Source: Fimenecus sp963590415 (GTDB taxonomy: Bacteria > Bacillota > Clostridia > Oscillospirales > Acutalibacteraceae). Taken from it: a stretch of DNA of 64,000 nt. Of this stretch, positions 51,004 to 59,813 are shown piece by piece. The DNA lies in contig CAVAPB010000001.1 in NCBI GenBank assembly GCA_963590415.1, positions 1 through 64,000 on the forward strand, given 5' to 3'. Made by a program: the position numbers and the translations under genes. A model generated the notes under the pieces. The model was not told the origin of the DNA, searched no databases, and saw nothing but the letters and a program-made list of their open reading frames with translations. Numbering within the stretch: the stretch's first letter is position 1; every line of letters begins with the position of its first letter.

Positions 51004-52365
51004 TCATTTACCTACACAAAATTGTGAAAAAATTTCATCAACAACGCTTTCCGTTGCTTTTGCTCCCGTCAAAGTATCAAGACTTTCAATCGCAACATCA
51101 ATGTTGACATTCAATGCGTCACGGGTCATTCCGATTTCAAGCGCCGCAAGAGCTTCTTTTATGCTTTGCAGAGCGGCCTGACAGCAGGAAAGCTGTCTTT
51201 CATTCATAAGAGTTGCCGTCGAAGTGTCAAAATCAGCCGTGCCGAGTGATTTTTCAATTGATTTTTCAAGTTCTGTTACTCCGTTTTGAGATTTTGCAGA
51301 GAAATAAACAACATTTTTAAAATTTTTGTTTATTATATTGGTGTTGATTTTTTCTTTCAAATCCGTTTTATTTATGATAGCAACGGTATTTTTACCGCTG
51401 CACATTTTAATAATTTCCCTGTCCTCGGCGTCGATTTCCGTTGAAGAATCGAATACGGCGAGTACAAGCGCGGCTCTGTCGAGCTTTTGCTTGGTTCTGT
51501 CAACACCGATTTTTTCAACTGTATCCTCGGTGTCGTGAAGACCTGCGGTGTCCGCAAGTCGCAACACATTGTTACCTAAAGTAACTGTTTCTTCGACAAT
51601 ATCCCTCGTTGTGCCTGCAACAGAGGTGACAATCGATTTTTCATAACCCGACATAAGGTTCATAAGAGTGGATTTTCCGACATTGGGTTTACCCACAATT
51701 ACGGTTTCTACGCCCTCAATTATAATTCTGCCGATATCAAAGCGTTTGATTAAAGCTTCAAGTTCCTTTTCGGCAGAGATAAACACATTTTTAAGGTTAT
51801 CGTCGGACAACTCGTCGATTTCTTCATCGGGATAATCGACCCATGCAGCCATCTGTGCTGCTGTCCTTTTCAACGAAAGCGATATTTCCGATATTTTTTT
51901 GAAAAGCGCACCGTCAAGAGTGTTGAGCGCAGCAGACCTTGCCTGCTCCGATTTTGCGGAAATGATGTTCATTACCGACTCCGCTCTTGTCAAATCCATC
52001 TTACCGTTGAGAAACGCGCGCTTTGTAAATTCGCCGGGTTCTGCGGGAACAGCACCGTTTGCAAGAGCGGCACGCAGCACCTGCTTCGTAACAAGCAAGC
52101 CGCCGTGACAGGATATTTCCACAACATCCTCGCCGGTATAGCTTTTCGGTGCCTTGAAAACAAGAGCCACTGCCTCATCAACGCATTTTTCGTCAAAAAA
52201 CACCTTTCCAAACGCCGCTTTGTAGCCACTCAGTTTTTCCAATTTGATACCTGATACGGTTTTGAATATTCTATCGGCTACAGACAGGGCATTTTCGCCC
52301 GAAATTCTGACAATTCCGATCCCTCCGGCGGCTTGTCCGGTTGAGATTGCCGCAATAGTTCTCAT
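51004..52365 (-). CDS. mnmE: tRNA modification GTPase MnmE
   Basis: Partner of MnmG. 453 residues. The N-terminal folate-binding domain is about 1-118 (AAGGIGIVRISGENA). The GTPase domain is inserted at about 215-375, with G1 VGKPNVGKSTLMN, G3 DTAGLHDTED and G4 NKTD. The C-terminal Cys motif is FCVGK at the end (usually CIGK), so the key Cys is kept. It lies between jag and mnmG. Confidence 0.96.
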   Translation of the reverse strand: MRTIAAISTGQAAGGIGIVRISGENALSVADRIFKTVSGIKLEKLSGYKAAFGKVFFDEKCVDEAVALVFKAPKSYTGEDVVEISCHGGLLVTKQVLRAALANGAVPAEPGEFTKRAFLNGKMDLTRAESVMNIISAKSEQARSAALNTLDGALFKKISEISLSLKRTAAQMAAWVDYPDEEIDELSDDNLKNVFISAEKELEALIKRFDIGRIIIEGVETVIVGKPNVGKSTLMNLMSGYEKSIVTSVAGTTRDIVEETVTLGNNVLRLADTAGLHDTEDTVEKIGVDRTKQKLDRAALVLAVFDSSTEIDAEDREIIKMCSGKNTVAIINKTDLKEKINTNIINKNFKNVVYFSAKSQNGVTELEKSIEKSLGTADFDTSTATLMNERQLSCCQAALQSIKEALAALEIGMTRDALNVNIDVAIESLDTLTGAKATESVVDEIFSQFCVGK

Positions 52366-52392
52366 ATTTCCACCGCTTTTCCTATAAATAAT

Positions 52393-52424
52393 AAAATCGG
52401 GAGAGGAACTCCTCGCCCGATTTT
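52393..52424 (-). terminator. Hairpin between jag and mnmE
   Basis: On the minus strand AAAATCGGG-GAGG pairs with CCTC-CCCGATTTT and is followed by ATTATTTAT. It is a likely partial terminator that lowers transcription of the tRNA-modification genes. Confidence 0.65.
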
Positions 52425-52443
52425 CACACGAGGGAAAACCCTC

Positions 52444-53391
52444 TTATTCTTCGTTGTTTTTCTTAACTTCGATTTTACCGTAAACCGACGCACCCGAATA
52501 GTCATTCTTCTTTTCACGATTCTGTGAAATTTCGGGAACATAAGTTTCCTTCCTCGGACGCCTTGAACGACTTCTGTCATTTCTGTCACGGTAACCGTAA
52601 TTTCCTCTGCCACCGTTTTCGGGAGCTATTACAACTCTCCTGTCAAGGTCCGTGCCTGTTGAAAATGAGGTTGCACCCTTAATTTCCTGTACAGCGGTGT
52701 GGATTATTCTTCTCTCGTAAGGATTCATCGGTTCAAGCGTAATATTTCTGCCGCTCTTTACCGCACGAATCGCATTTTTCTTTGCAAGCGAAACAAGAAC
52801 CTCTGCTCTCTTTTCGCGGTAATTGCCGATATTAACGGATACTCTCTTGTAACCGGAAACGCCCTTATTTGCAACCATTCTTATAAGATACTGGATAGCG
52901 TCAAGAGTTTCGCCTCTTCTTCCGATAACAATACCGTAATCATCTCCGCAGTCAAGTTCAAATGAAATTTCTTCGTCATCCGCATAAACCTCAACCTCGC
53001 ACTTTTCCATACCGAGACCGAGAATTATAGATTTAAGATATTCCGCAGCAAAAGCATATTCTGTTGTGGGTTTGAGAGTTGCTTTCTTTTCCGCAAGAAT
53101 TTCCGCAACGGTTTCTCTCTTTTCCTGCTTTTCAACAGGCTTTTTTTCCGCAACGGGCTTTTTGTTTTCTTCCTTTTTAACAACGGGCTTTTCGGGTTTT
53201 GCCTCGTCGGGAACCTCAACGGTAACCTTTACCTCTGCGGGAGAGCCGCCGAAAAGTCCGAGAATTTTCTTTTCGGGCATTTTGAGAACTTCGATTTTGT
53301 AATCGTCAAATTCGGAAAGACCCAATTCAAGTAATGCCGCCGCCTTAGCCTCATCAACGGTGGAAGCCTTTTTAACACATTCTTTAATCAT
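52444..53391 (-). CDS. jag: Jag/KhpB RNA-binding protein
   Basis: 315 residues. The Jag N-terminal domain is about 1-55 (STVDEAKAAALLELGLSEFDDYKIEVL, KKILGLFGGSPAEV). A charged Lys/Glu/Pro linker follows (about 65-95), then a KH domain (GIVIGRRGETLDAIQYLIRMV). Next is an R3H domain (SGRNITLEPMNPYERRIIHTAVQ) and a basic, Arg/Asn-rich tail. KhpB binds RNA and affects cell elongation in related bacteria. It is next to yidC, as usual. Confidence 0.93.
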   Translation of the reverse strand: MIKECVKKASTVDEAKAAALLELGLSEFDDYKIEVLKMPEKKILGLFGGSPAEVKVTVEVPDEAKPEKPVVKKEENKKPVAEKKPVEKQEKRETVAEILAEKKATLKPTTEYAFAAEYLKSIILGLGMEKCEVEVYADDEEISFELDCGDDYGIVIGRRGETLDAIQYLIRMVANKGVSGYKRVSVNIGNYREKRAEVLVSLAKKNAIRAVKSGRNITLEPMNPYERRIIHTAVQEIKGATSFSTGTDLDRRVVIAPENGGRGNYGYRDRNDRSRSRRPRKETYVPEISQNREKKNDYSGASVYGKIEVKKNNEE

Positions 53392-53415
53392 AACAGAACA
53401 CCTTACACAATCAAA

Positions 53416-54363
53416 TTATTTATCTTTCAATTCTTTTATTTTTTTAGTATTATTTTCTTTTGAACGACGATAAACGGTTTCGTCAATCATCGCCTTGGCA
53501 AGTACCTTTTTCGGCGAATACAAATGATTGAGAACAATCATCTGCAAGAATGAAATTGCCGAAGACATAATGATATAGATGCCTACGCTTGTCGGGAAAA
53601 GGAATGCAAAATAAATCTGCATTGCCGGCGTAAAGAGCATCATACAACCCATTGAGGGGTTTTTAGCCATTTCGGGATTTGTCTTTCTCTGACGGATAAG
53701 CGAATAAATGCTCATTCCGAGTGCGATTACACCCGTGATTATCGGGATTGCCCAATATTTGTCAAAAGACTTAAATTGCGGAGTATAAGCAAGGTCAAGA
53801 CCCATAAAAGTGAACTTTGCCATAAACTCCTGAATTTTATTGATAAGTTCGGGAGTAAGACCTTCAATTGCGCTCTTATCCAATGAATCCCAATGCTGTA
53901 AAGCATAGAGCTCAAGTCTGAAAGACGATTTTGCTTCGCTTTCTGTCAAAAGCGGCAAAACAGCTTCTTTAAGAGAAGCGACAACGGTTGAGGGAATCCT
54001 CAAAACCATTGAAAAAGGATGGTAGTTTACCTGATAAAGACCTATCATTACCGGGAACTGAATAAGCATAGGCAAGCATCCGCCGCCCATTGCGGAGAAG
54101 CCCTCACGCTGATAAAGAGCCTGCGTTTCCTGCTGTAGACGCTGCTGATCGTTACCGTATTTTTCCCTTAATCTTCTGAGCTTCGGCTGAAGACGCTGCT
54201 GCATCGCAATACCCTTCTGCTGCTTTATTGAAGAGGGAAGAAGACAAATTTTAACAATAAGCATAAGGCAGAATATCGAAATAAGATAGTTGCCGCTTAA
54301 AGCATAAAATATTGAAATAACGAATCCGAAAGGAATTCCCAGTATTTCGTATAATTTACTCAT
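53416..54363 (-). CDS. yidC: Membrane protein insertase YidC/SpoIIIJ
   Basis: It inserts and folds inner-membrane proteins with or without Sec. 315 residues with the conserved core KICLLPSSIKQQKG, GGGCLPMLIQFPVMIGLYQV, GCMMLFTPAMQIYFAFLFPTSVGIYIIMSS, and about five helices. No lipobox is seen at the start, unlike Bacillus SpoIIIJ. It sits in the rnpA-yidD-yidC-jag order. Confidence 0.93.
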   Translation of the reverse strand: MSKLYEILGIPFGFVISIFYALSGNYLISIFCLMLIVKICLLPSSIKQQKGIAMQQRLQPKLRRLREKYGNDQQRLQQETQALYQREGFSAMGGGCLPMLIQFPVMIGLYQVNYHPFSMVLRIPSTVVASLKEAVLPLLTESEAKSSFRLELYALQHWDSLDKSAIEGLTPELINKIQEFMAKFTFMGLDLAYTPQFKSFDKYWAIPIITGVIALGMSIYSLIRQRKTNPEMAKNPSMGCMMLFTPAMQIYFAFLFPTSVGIYIIMSSAISFLQMIVLNHLYSPKKVLAKAMIDETVYRRSKENNTKKIKELKDK

Positions 54364-54394
54364 TTATGTTCCTCCGAACAAAATGCCGGGCATT

Positions 54395-54634
54395 TTATTT
54401 TTCTTTATTATTTATTATTTTCTTCTCCGGAACCGGATCGACTCCGCCCGGAAAAAGAGGGTTACACCGCATAAGTCGGGCAACCGCCAACAAACCGCCC
54501 TTGATAATTCCGAATCTCTCAATTGCCGTAATCGCATACTGTGAGCAGGTGGGATAATATCTGCACCTCGGCGGAAAAAGCGGAGAAATTTTTCTCTGAT
54601 AAAACCTTATTGCTTTAATAACGGCTTTTTTCAT
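54395..54634 (-). CDS. yidD: Membrane protein insertion efficiency factor YidD
   Basis: 79 residues with the family pattern FYQRKISPLFPPRCRYYPTCSQYAITAIE and NPLFPGGVDPVP. The conserved cysteines are present. It assists YidC-dependent insertion. Overlaps the end of rnpA by 4 bases. Confidence 0.95.
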   Translation of the reverse strand: MKKAVIKAIRFYQRKISPLFPPRCRYYPTCSQYAITAIERFGIIKGGLLAVARLMRCNPLFPGGVDPVPEKKIINNKEK

Positions 54635-54963
54635 CCGATTGCACCCGCCTGTGCGAAAATATCAAGCATAATATTCTGAATATCGGTGCTTTTAAGATAC
54701 TTTGTTTTACTTCTTGCAACAAAAATAATATCGTATGAACCGTTTATTTTGGGCTCAACGCCGCGCCATGCGGCTCTGATAATTCTTTTACAGCGATTTC
54801 TTTCAACTGCACATCCGATCTTTTTACTTACGGTTATTCCTATACGACAAATTCCCGCACCGCTTTTTTTTAAATAAACAACCAGTGCAGGATTTGTATA
54901 GGATCTGCCCCTGTAATAGAGGCGTCTGAAATCACAATTACGATTTAAGGTTACCGTACTCAA
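54631..54963 (-). CDS. rnpA: Ribonuclease P protein component
   Basis: The protein subunit of RNase P, which trims the 5' end of tRNA precursors. 110 residues with FRRLYYRGRSYTNPALVVY and the RNR signature CAVERNRCKRIIRAAWR. It lies 12 bases after rpmH and overlaps yidD. Confidence 0.94.
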   Translation of the reverse strand: MSTVTLNRNCDFRRLYYRGRSYTNPALVVYLKKSGAGICRIGITVSKKIGCAVERNRCKRIIRAAWRGVEPKINGSYDIIFVARSKTKYLKSTDIQNIMLDIFAQAGAIG

Positions 54964-54975
54964 ATTATTTACCTA

Positions 54976-55110
54976 TTAGTAAGACAACTGCTTTCTGCCT
55001 TTAGCTCTGCGGCGTGCAAGTACTTTTCTGCCGTTTCTTGTTGACATTCTCTTACGGAAACCGTGTTCCATCTGACGATGACGCTTTTTCGGCTGATATG
55101 TTCTTTTCAT
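54976..55110 (-). CDS. rpmH: 50S ribosomal protein L34
   Basis: A 44-residue basic protein: MKRTYQPKKRHRQMEHGF, then RKRMSTRNGRKVLARRRAKGRKQLSY. This is the standard L34 sequence. GGAGG lies 9 bases before the ATG. First gene of the leftward origin cluster. Confidence 0.97.
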   Translation of the reverse strand: MKRTYQPKKRHRQMEHGFRKRMSTRNGRKVLARRRAKGRKQLSY

Positions 55111-55153
55111 CGTTATACCTCCGTTTCGTTACAAAAATAATCTGCGGAAAGAT

Positions 55154-55183
55154 ATTATATACTAAATTGTATAAAAAAGTCAA
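55154..55183 (-). promoter_or_regulatory. Promoter of rpmH-rnpA-yidD-yidC
   Basis: On the minus strand TTGACT (55178-55183), 18 bases, and a perfect TATAAT (55154-55159), about 45 bases before rpmH. Confidence 0.8.
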
Positions 55184-55544
55184 GATTTAAGCTGATTTTA
55201 TAATATTTTTCTTGTTTTCAACTATACGCTGTGTTAAAAAGATTAAAAAATACAAAATGTTGTATGCTAAAATAAAAAAACATAAAAAAATCATTAAAAA
55301 CAGCAATATTTTTTCTTAAAAATTTTTGTTTGAACTATATTATATATATAATTATTATTTAATATAAAATTAAAACCATTATAACTATTGAAAAAAAGAA
55401 AAGGGTATGTTAAAATGATATTTGCTATATTATGGTCTTTTTAGGCTTATATTTAAGTTTTTATATTTTTTAAGTCTTTTATTAAAAAACGGACAAAACA
55501 TAAAATAATGCGTTTTAATTGAATTATTACAGGAGACAGTATTT
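55184..55544. other. oriC: Putative oriC region between rpmH and dnaA
   Basis: A 360-base, extremely AT-rich stretch (for example ATTATATATATAATTATTATT near 55340) separates divergent gene clusters, as at most Firmicute origins. It is a good candidate for the unwinding element. I find no perfect TTATCCACA box. TGTGTTAAA at about 55231 is a weak match. Candidate boxes of another type lie on the dnaN side. Confidence 0.7.
55388..55416 (+). promoter_or_regulatory. Probable dnaA promoter
   Basis: TTGAAA (55388-55393), 17 bases, and TAAAAT (55411-55416). The leader before dnaA would be about 120 bases. Confidence 0.6.
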
Positions 55545-56864
55545 ATGGAGTCATTAAATGATATGTGGACGGCGGTCTGCGAATGTGCAGTCGAAAAATA
55601 TAATGTCAATGCCGAAGCCTTTAAGCTTTGGTTCAGTCCGATAACACTTAAATCTTTTGACGGTCAAAAAGCTGTTTTGAGCATAAATAATAATTTTTTA
55701 TTTCCGATAATCGAAAAAAAATATTCAGAACTCATAAATAATGCTTTTAATGAGGTAATCGGTTTCAATGTTGAAATTGAATTTGTGCTTGATCAGCTGA
55801 AAGATGATGAAGTTGAACAGAAGACGGCAGACAGCGGCACTTCATTGAGAACCATAGGAGATAACTTTGATAACTTCGTCGTAGGAAAATCAAATAATTA
55901 TGCTTATGCCGCAGCAAAAAAGGTTGCGGAGGATCCGGGTAAATCTTACAATCCGCTCTATATTTACGGAAAATCAGGACTCGGAAAAACCCATCTTCTC
56001 AGAGCAATAGAAAATGAGATGAAAAAAAGAAATCCCGATTCAAACATTATTTATATCACAAGTGAAAATTTTACAAACGACCTTATTTATCATCTGAGAA
56101 ATAAAAATATGTATGAATTCCGCGATAAATACCGTAACTGCGACGCTCTTTTGATGGATGATATTCAGTTTATAGCACAAAAGGAACAGACGGAGGAGGA
56201 ATTCTTCCACACCTTTAACGCATTGACGGAATACGGAAAACAGATTGTTATGACCTCGGACAGACCTCCGAATGAAATTCAGATTTTACAGGAAAGACTT
56301 AAAACGAGATTTGAATGGGGTCTTATGGCTGATATTCAGCCGCCGGATTTTGAAACAAGAATGGCTATTATTAAAAATAAAGCCGAACAGTATAACTTTG
56401 CAATTCCAGACGAAATAGTCGAGTTCTTTGCACAAGAAGTAAAGAACAATGTGCGTCAGCTTGAAAGCGCAGTCAAAAAAATCAAGTCACTTTGTCTTTT
56501 GTCTGATACCAAGCCGACTCTTGACACGGCAAAAGAGGCTATAAAGGAGCTTACGACTTACAATCAACCGATTTCTGTCACAAATTCAAAAATTGTTGAA
56601 TCTGTCGGAAATACATACGGAATTTCCGTTGAAAATATTATGTCGGACAAGCGTGATAAGAATATCAAGGACGCAAGGCAAATTTCAATGTATATCATTC
56701 GCGAAATTACCGGTATGTCTCTTGATGAAATAGGAAAATATTTCGGCGGAAAGACACATTCAACCGTAAAACATTCGATTGACAAGGTCAGAAATATGAT
56801 GGATGAAGATTTTCAGTTCAAAAAAACCGTTGAAGACATAATAAAAAATGTCAAAGATTACTGA
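55545..56864 (+). CDS. dnaA: Chromosomal replication initiator DnaA
   Basis: It opens the origin and loads helicase. 439 residues. Domain I is about 1-85 and a short domain II follows. The AAA+ core has Walker A IYGKSGLGKTHLL (near 145), Walker B ALLMDDIQFI, and the initiator motif region YRNCD. Domain IV has the signature GGKTHSTVKHSIDKV near 401-415. The usual text is GGRDHTTVLHA, so the Asp that contacts DNA is replaced by Thr404. ACAGGAGA precedes the ATG. Confidence 0.97.
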   Translation: MESLNDMWTAVCECAVEKYNVNAEAFKLWFSPITLKSFDGQKAVLSINNNFLFPIIEKKYSELINNAFNEVIGFNVEIEFVLDQLKDDEVEQKTADSGTSLRTIGDNFDNFVVGKSNNYAYAAAKKVAEDPGKSYNPLYIYGKSGLGKTHLLRAIENEMKKRNPDSNIIYITSENFTNDLIYHLRNKNMYEFRDKYRNCDALLMDDIQFIAQKEQTEEEFFHTFNALTEYGKQIVMTSDRPPNEIQILQERLKTRFEWGLMADIQPPDFETRMAIIKNKAEQYNFAIPDEIVEFFAQEVKNNVRQLESAVKKIKSLCLLSDTKPTLDTAKEAIKELTTYNQPISVTNSKIVESVGNTYGISVENIMSDKRDKNIKDARQISMYIIREITGMSLDEIGKYFGGKTHSTVKHSIDKVRNMMDEDFQFKKTVEDIIKNVKDY

Positions 56865-56869
56865 TAAAG

Positions 56870-56910
56870 TTTTCGACATGTTTTTGTTTTGAACACTCTT
56901 GTTTTGAACA
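56870..56910 (+). promoter_or_regulatory. Candidate variant DnaA boxes between dnaA and dnaN
   Basis: Three same-direction nonamers follow the dnaA stop: TTTTCGACA (56870), TTTTGAACA (56887) and TTTTGAACA (56902). Each is one base from TTWTNCACA, at the sixth position. The remaining gap to dnaN (56911-57094) is AT-rich and also has TTTTTGACA at 56962. Assignment is by resemblance only. Confidence 0.45.
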
Positions 56911-57094
56911 GTTAAAAATCGTCTTAAAATTTATGTTTAATACTTCTTTGATTTAGAAAATTTTTTGACATTGAAAATTCAGACAAAATGATTGATATTT
57001 CAATAAATTTATCGGTTTTGGTAAATTTCGACACCCCCTACTGATAATACTAATTTATTAAAATATATCTTATGTTAGGAAAGGAAAAAAATAT

Positions 57095-58195
57095 ATGAAA
57101 TTTGTTTGCGATACACAAAAATTCTCGGAAATATGTTCAAATATCCAGCGTTCGGTTTCAAGCAAATCTACAATCCCGGCAATAGAAGGTATTTTGCTCA
57201 CCACAACGGAAAATTCAATAACGGTAACCGGCTATGATTTGGAGGTCGGCGTTATAACTTCTGTTGAAGCAAAGGTAGAAGAACAGGGAAGTATTATTCT
57301 CAACGCTAAAATTCTTTGTGATATTTTAAGAAATCTTCCGGCTCAGACAGTAAGAATAGAATCGGACGAAAGAATGACAACCAAAATAAAAAGCGGAGAC
57401 GCAGAGTTTTCTCTTATAGGAATAAACGCACAGGAATATCCCGAGCTGCCGTCTGTAAACAGCAGCTTCCCCATTGTTGTAAAGGGCGGTATTCTTAAGG
57501 ATATGATAAGAAAAACAATTTTTGCCACAGCGGAAAACGACGCAAAGGTTGTTCATACGGGAGTAAGATTTGAAATAGGAAATTCTCTTATCCGTCTTGT
57601 TGCAGTGGACGGCTTCAGGCTTGCTATAAGAAATGAGGCAATAGATTATCAAGGGGACGAGCAGGTATTTGTTGTTCCTAAAAAAACTCTTAACGAAATT
57701 ATAAAGCTTATAGTAAACGACGATGTTGCGGTTTCACTCAATATCGGAAAAAGACATATTGTTTTTGAAATCGGCAGCTATCTTGTTGTTTCAAGACTCC
57801 TTGACGGAGAATTTTTGAATTATAAATCGGCTATCGCAATAAATGAAAATACAAAGGTTGAGGTAAATACAAGAATGCTCATAAGCAGTATTGAAAGAAC
57901 CTCGCTTATGATAACAGACAGAGCTAAGAGTCCGATAAGATGTATTTTTGACGAGAATATGATTAAAATTTCGTCAATCACTTCTTTAGGTGCGGCGAAC
58001 GACAGGCTTCCCGCAAAAATTGAAGGTGAAAAATTAGAAATCGGCTTTAATAACAGATTTTTACTTGACGCATTGAAGGTTTGCGACACGGATGAGGTTA
58101 TAATTAAGCTCAGCAGTCCCATTCAGCCTATTATCATTGTTCCGAAAGAGGGAGAGAACTTCCTGTTCCTTGTTCTCCCCGTTAAGTTGAAATAA
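57095..58195 (+). CDS. dnaN: DNA polymerase III beta clamp
   Basis: The ring-shaped processivity clamp. 366 residues in three similar domains, with SKSTIPAIEGILLTTTENSITVTGYDLEVG in the first and the C-terminal LVLPVKLK. The hydrophobic pocket that binds polymerase peptides is expected between domains 2 and 3. Strong AGGAAAGG ribosome site. Standard position after dnaA. Confidence 0.97.
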   Translation: MKFVCDTQKFSEICSNIQRSVSSKSTIPAIEGILLTTTENSITVTGYDLEVGVITSVEAKVEEQGSIILNAKILCDILRNLPAQTVRIESDERMTTKIKSGDAEFSLIGINAQEYPELPSVNSSFPIVVKGGILKDMIRKTIFATAENDAKVVHTGVRFEIGNSLIRLVAVDGFRLAIRNEAIDYQGDEQVFVVPKKTLNEIIKLIVNDDVAVSLNIGKRHIVFEIGSYLVVSRLLDGEFLNYKSAIAINENTKVEVNTRMLISSIERTSLMITDRAKSPIRCIFDENMIKISSITSLGAANDRLPAKIEGEKLEIGFNNRFLLDALKVCDTDEVIIKLSSPIQPIIIVPKEGENFLFLVLPVKLK

Positions 58196-58196
58196 G

Positions 58197-58445
58197 ATGA
58201 AAACAGTTAAAATTAAGGCTAAAATTGCCGAAAAAGAAAAAGTTCAGTTAAAAATAGACACCGATTTTATAAGACTTGACGCAGCTTTGAAGCTTGCAAA
58301 TATTGCGGTAACGGGCGGTCAGGCAAAAATAATAATCGGAGACGGTCAAATTAAAATCGGCGGCGAGCCCTGCACAATGAGGGGTAAAAAGCTCAGGAGC
58401 GGAGACAGCTTTGAATTTGACAGAAAAATTTACGAGATTATATAG
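58197..58445 (+). CDS. yaaA: S4-domain RNA-binding protein, YaaA/RlbA type
   Basis: An 82-residue protein with an S4 fold: DFIRLDAALKLANIAVTGGQAKIII, then GGEPCTMRGKKLRSGDSFEF. The same small gene sits between dnaN and recF in Bacillus, where it is linked to ribosome assembly. The start is one base after the dnaN stop, so the two are coupled. Confidence 0.9.
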   Translation: MKTVKIKAKIAEKEKVQLKIDTDFIRLDAALKLANIAVTGGQAKIIIGDGQIKIGGEPCTMRGKKLRSGDSFEFDRKIYEII

Positions 58446-58453
58446 GTAAAATT

Positions 58454-59545
58454 ATGACGGTAAACAGGCTCTCGGTAATTGATTACAGAAACATAGATTA
58501 TATAGAAATTGTTCCGTCGGAGAATGTCAATATAATTTTCGGCGAGAACGCACAGGGTAAAACCAATTTACTTGAGAGTATATGGCTTTTTACCGGATGT
58601 AAAAGCTTCCGAACAAAAAGAGACAGCGAGCTTTTAGGCTTTCAAAAGGATTTTGCAAAAAACGAAATGGATTTTTTTGCAAAAGGCAGAGAACAGACCG
58701 CAACCATGATAATCGAAAAAAAGCGTTCAATTACAAAGAACGGAGTTGAATTAAAAAGTCCTGCGGAAATGATAGGCGAGTTTAATGCTGTAATTTTTTC
58801 TCCGTCGCATCTTGCTCTTATTAAAGAGGGACCCGTAAACAGAAGAAAATTCTTAGATACGGCTTTATGTCAGTTAAAACCGAGTTATGCGAGGGTTCTT
58901 GCAAAATATAACAGAACACTTGAACAGAGAAACGCGCTGTTAAAGGATATTCAGTTTCATTCGGAGCTTTACGACACGCTTGATGTGTGGGATGACAGAC
59001 TATCTTCCTATGCCTCGGCAATCGTATCCGAAAGAATAAAATATACAAAGCTGTTAAGCGAAAATTCAGAAAAAATATATTCGGGACTGGCCGACGGACG
59101 GGAAAGCCTTGAAATACAATATATAAATAATACGGGTCTTTACAGCGAAGATATTTATGAAATCAAGGATTTTCTTTTTGAGAGACTCAGGCAGACAAGG
59201 CGTGAGGATATTTTTAATAAAATAACAAGCATAGGACCGCAAAGAGATGATATTGACATAAAAATAAATTCTCTTTCGGCAAGAAAATACGGTTCACAGG
59301 GTCAACAGCGTTCGTGTGCTCTTGCTATGAAATTGAGCGAGGCAAACATAATAAAGGATATTACCGGAGAAGAGCCTGTTATTCTGCTTGACGATGTTAT
59401 GAGCGAGCTTGATGTAAAGCGGCAGGATTACATTCTCAATCATCTCAATTCAAGACAGGTTTTCATAACCTGCTGCGATCCGGCAACCGTTTTGAGAATG
59501 TGCGAGGGAAAAACATTTCACATAGAAAAAGGCAGGTTAATTTAA
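58454..59545 (+). CDS. recF: DNA replication and repair protein RecF
   Basis: An SMC-like ATPase that helps load RecA at gaps. 363 residues with Walker A IIFGENAQGKTNLLES, signature SARKYGSQGQQRS and Walker B PVILLDDVMSELD. It sits 8 bases after yaaA; its stop overlaps the next start (TAATG). Confidence 0.96.
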   Translation: MTVNRLSVIDYRNIDYIEIVPSENVNIIFGENAQGKTNLLESIWLFTGCKSFRTKRDSELLGFQKDFAKNEMDFFAKGREQTATMIIEKKRSITKNGVELKSPAEMIGEFNAVIFSPSHLALIKEGPVNRRKFLDTALCQLKPSYARVLAKYNRTLEQRNALLKDIQFHSELYDTLDVWDDRLSSYASAIVSERIKYTKLLSENSEKIYSGLADGRESLEIQYINNTGLYSEDIYEIKDFLFERLRQTRREDIFNKITSIGPQRDDIDIKINSLSARKYGSQGQQRSCALAMKLSEANIIKDITGEEPVILLDDVMSELDVKRQDYILNHLNSRQVFITCCDPATVLRMCEGKTFHIEKGRLI

Positions 59546-59790
59546 TGTATCTGCAAATAGGAACAGAGGAATTTATAAAGACCGAGGATATAATCGGCAT
59601 ATTTGACCTTGATAATACAACGGTTTCAAAGGCGTCAAGGGATTATCTCAATTTTGCCGAGAAGGAAAAGCTGTCAAAAACGGTTTCGTACGATTTGCCT
59701 AAATCTTTTATTGTAACCGAGGAAAAAGGCAGGAGGACGGTATATATTTCGCCGTACTCGACAAATACGTTATTTAAGCGAATAGATTAA
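59545..59790 (+). CDS. remB: DUF370 protein, RemB/YaaB type
   Basis: An 81-residue protein beginning MYLQIGTEEFIKTEDIIGIFDLDNTT. DUF370 members include RemA, a DNA-binding activator of matrix genes in Bacillus, and RemB (YaaB), found exactly here between recF and gyrB. ATG 59545 overlaps the recF stop; a longer frame inside recF is not needed. Role here is inferred. Confidence 0.88.
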   Translation: MYLQIGTEEFIKTEDIIGIFDLDNTTVSKASRDYLNFAEKEKLSKTVSYDLPKSFIVTEEKGRRTVYISPYSTNTLFKRID

Positions 59791-59813
59791 ATAAGAGTGT
59801 AACGGAGGAAAAA

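Noticed and set aside
55184..55544. Classical TTATCCACA boxes in the rpmH-dnaA gap
   Set aside because: I searched by eye on both strands and found only weak matches, so no box is annotated there.
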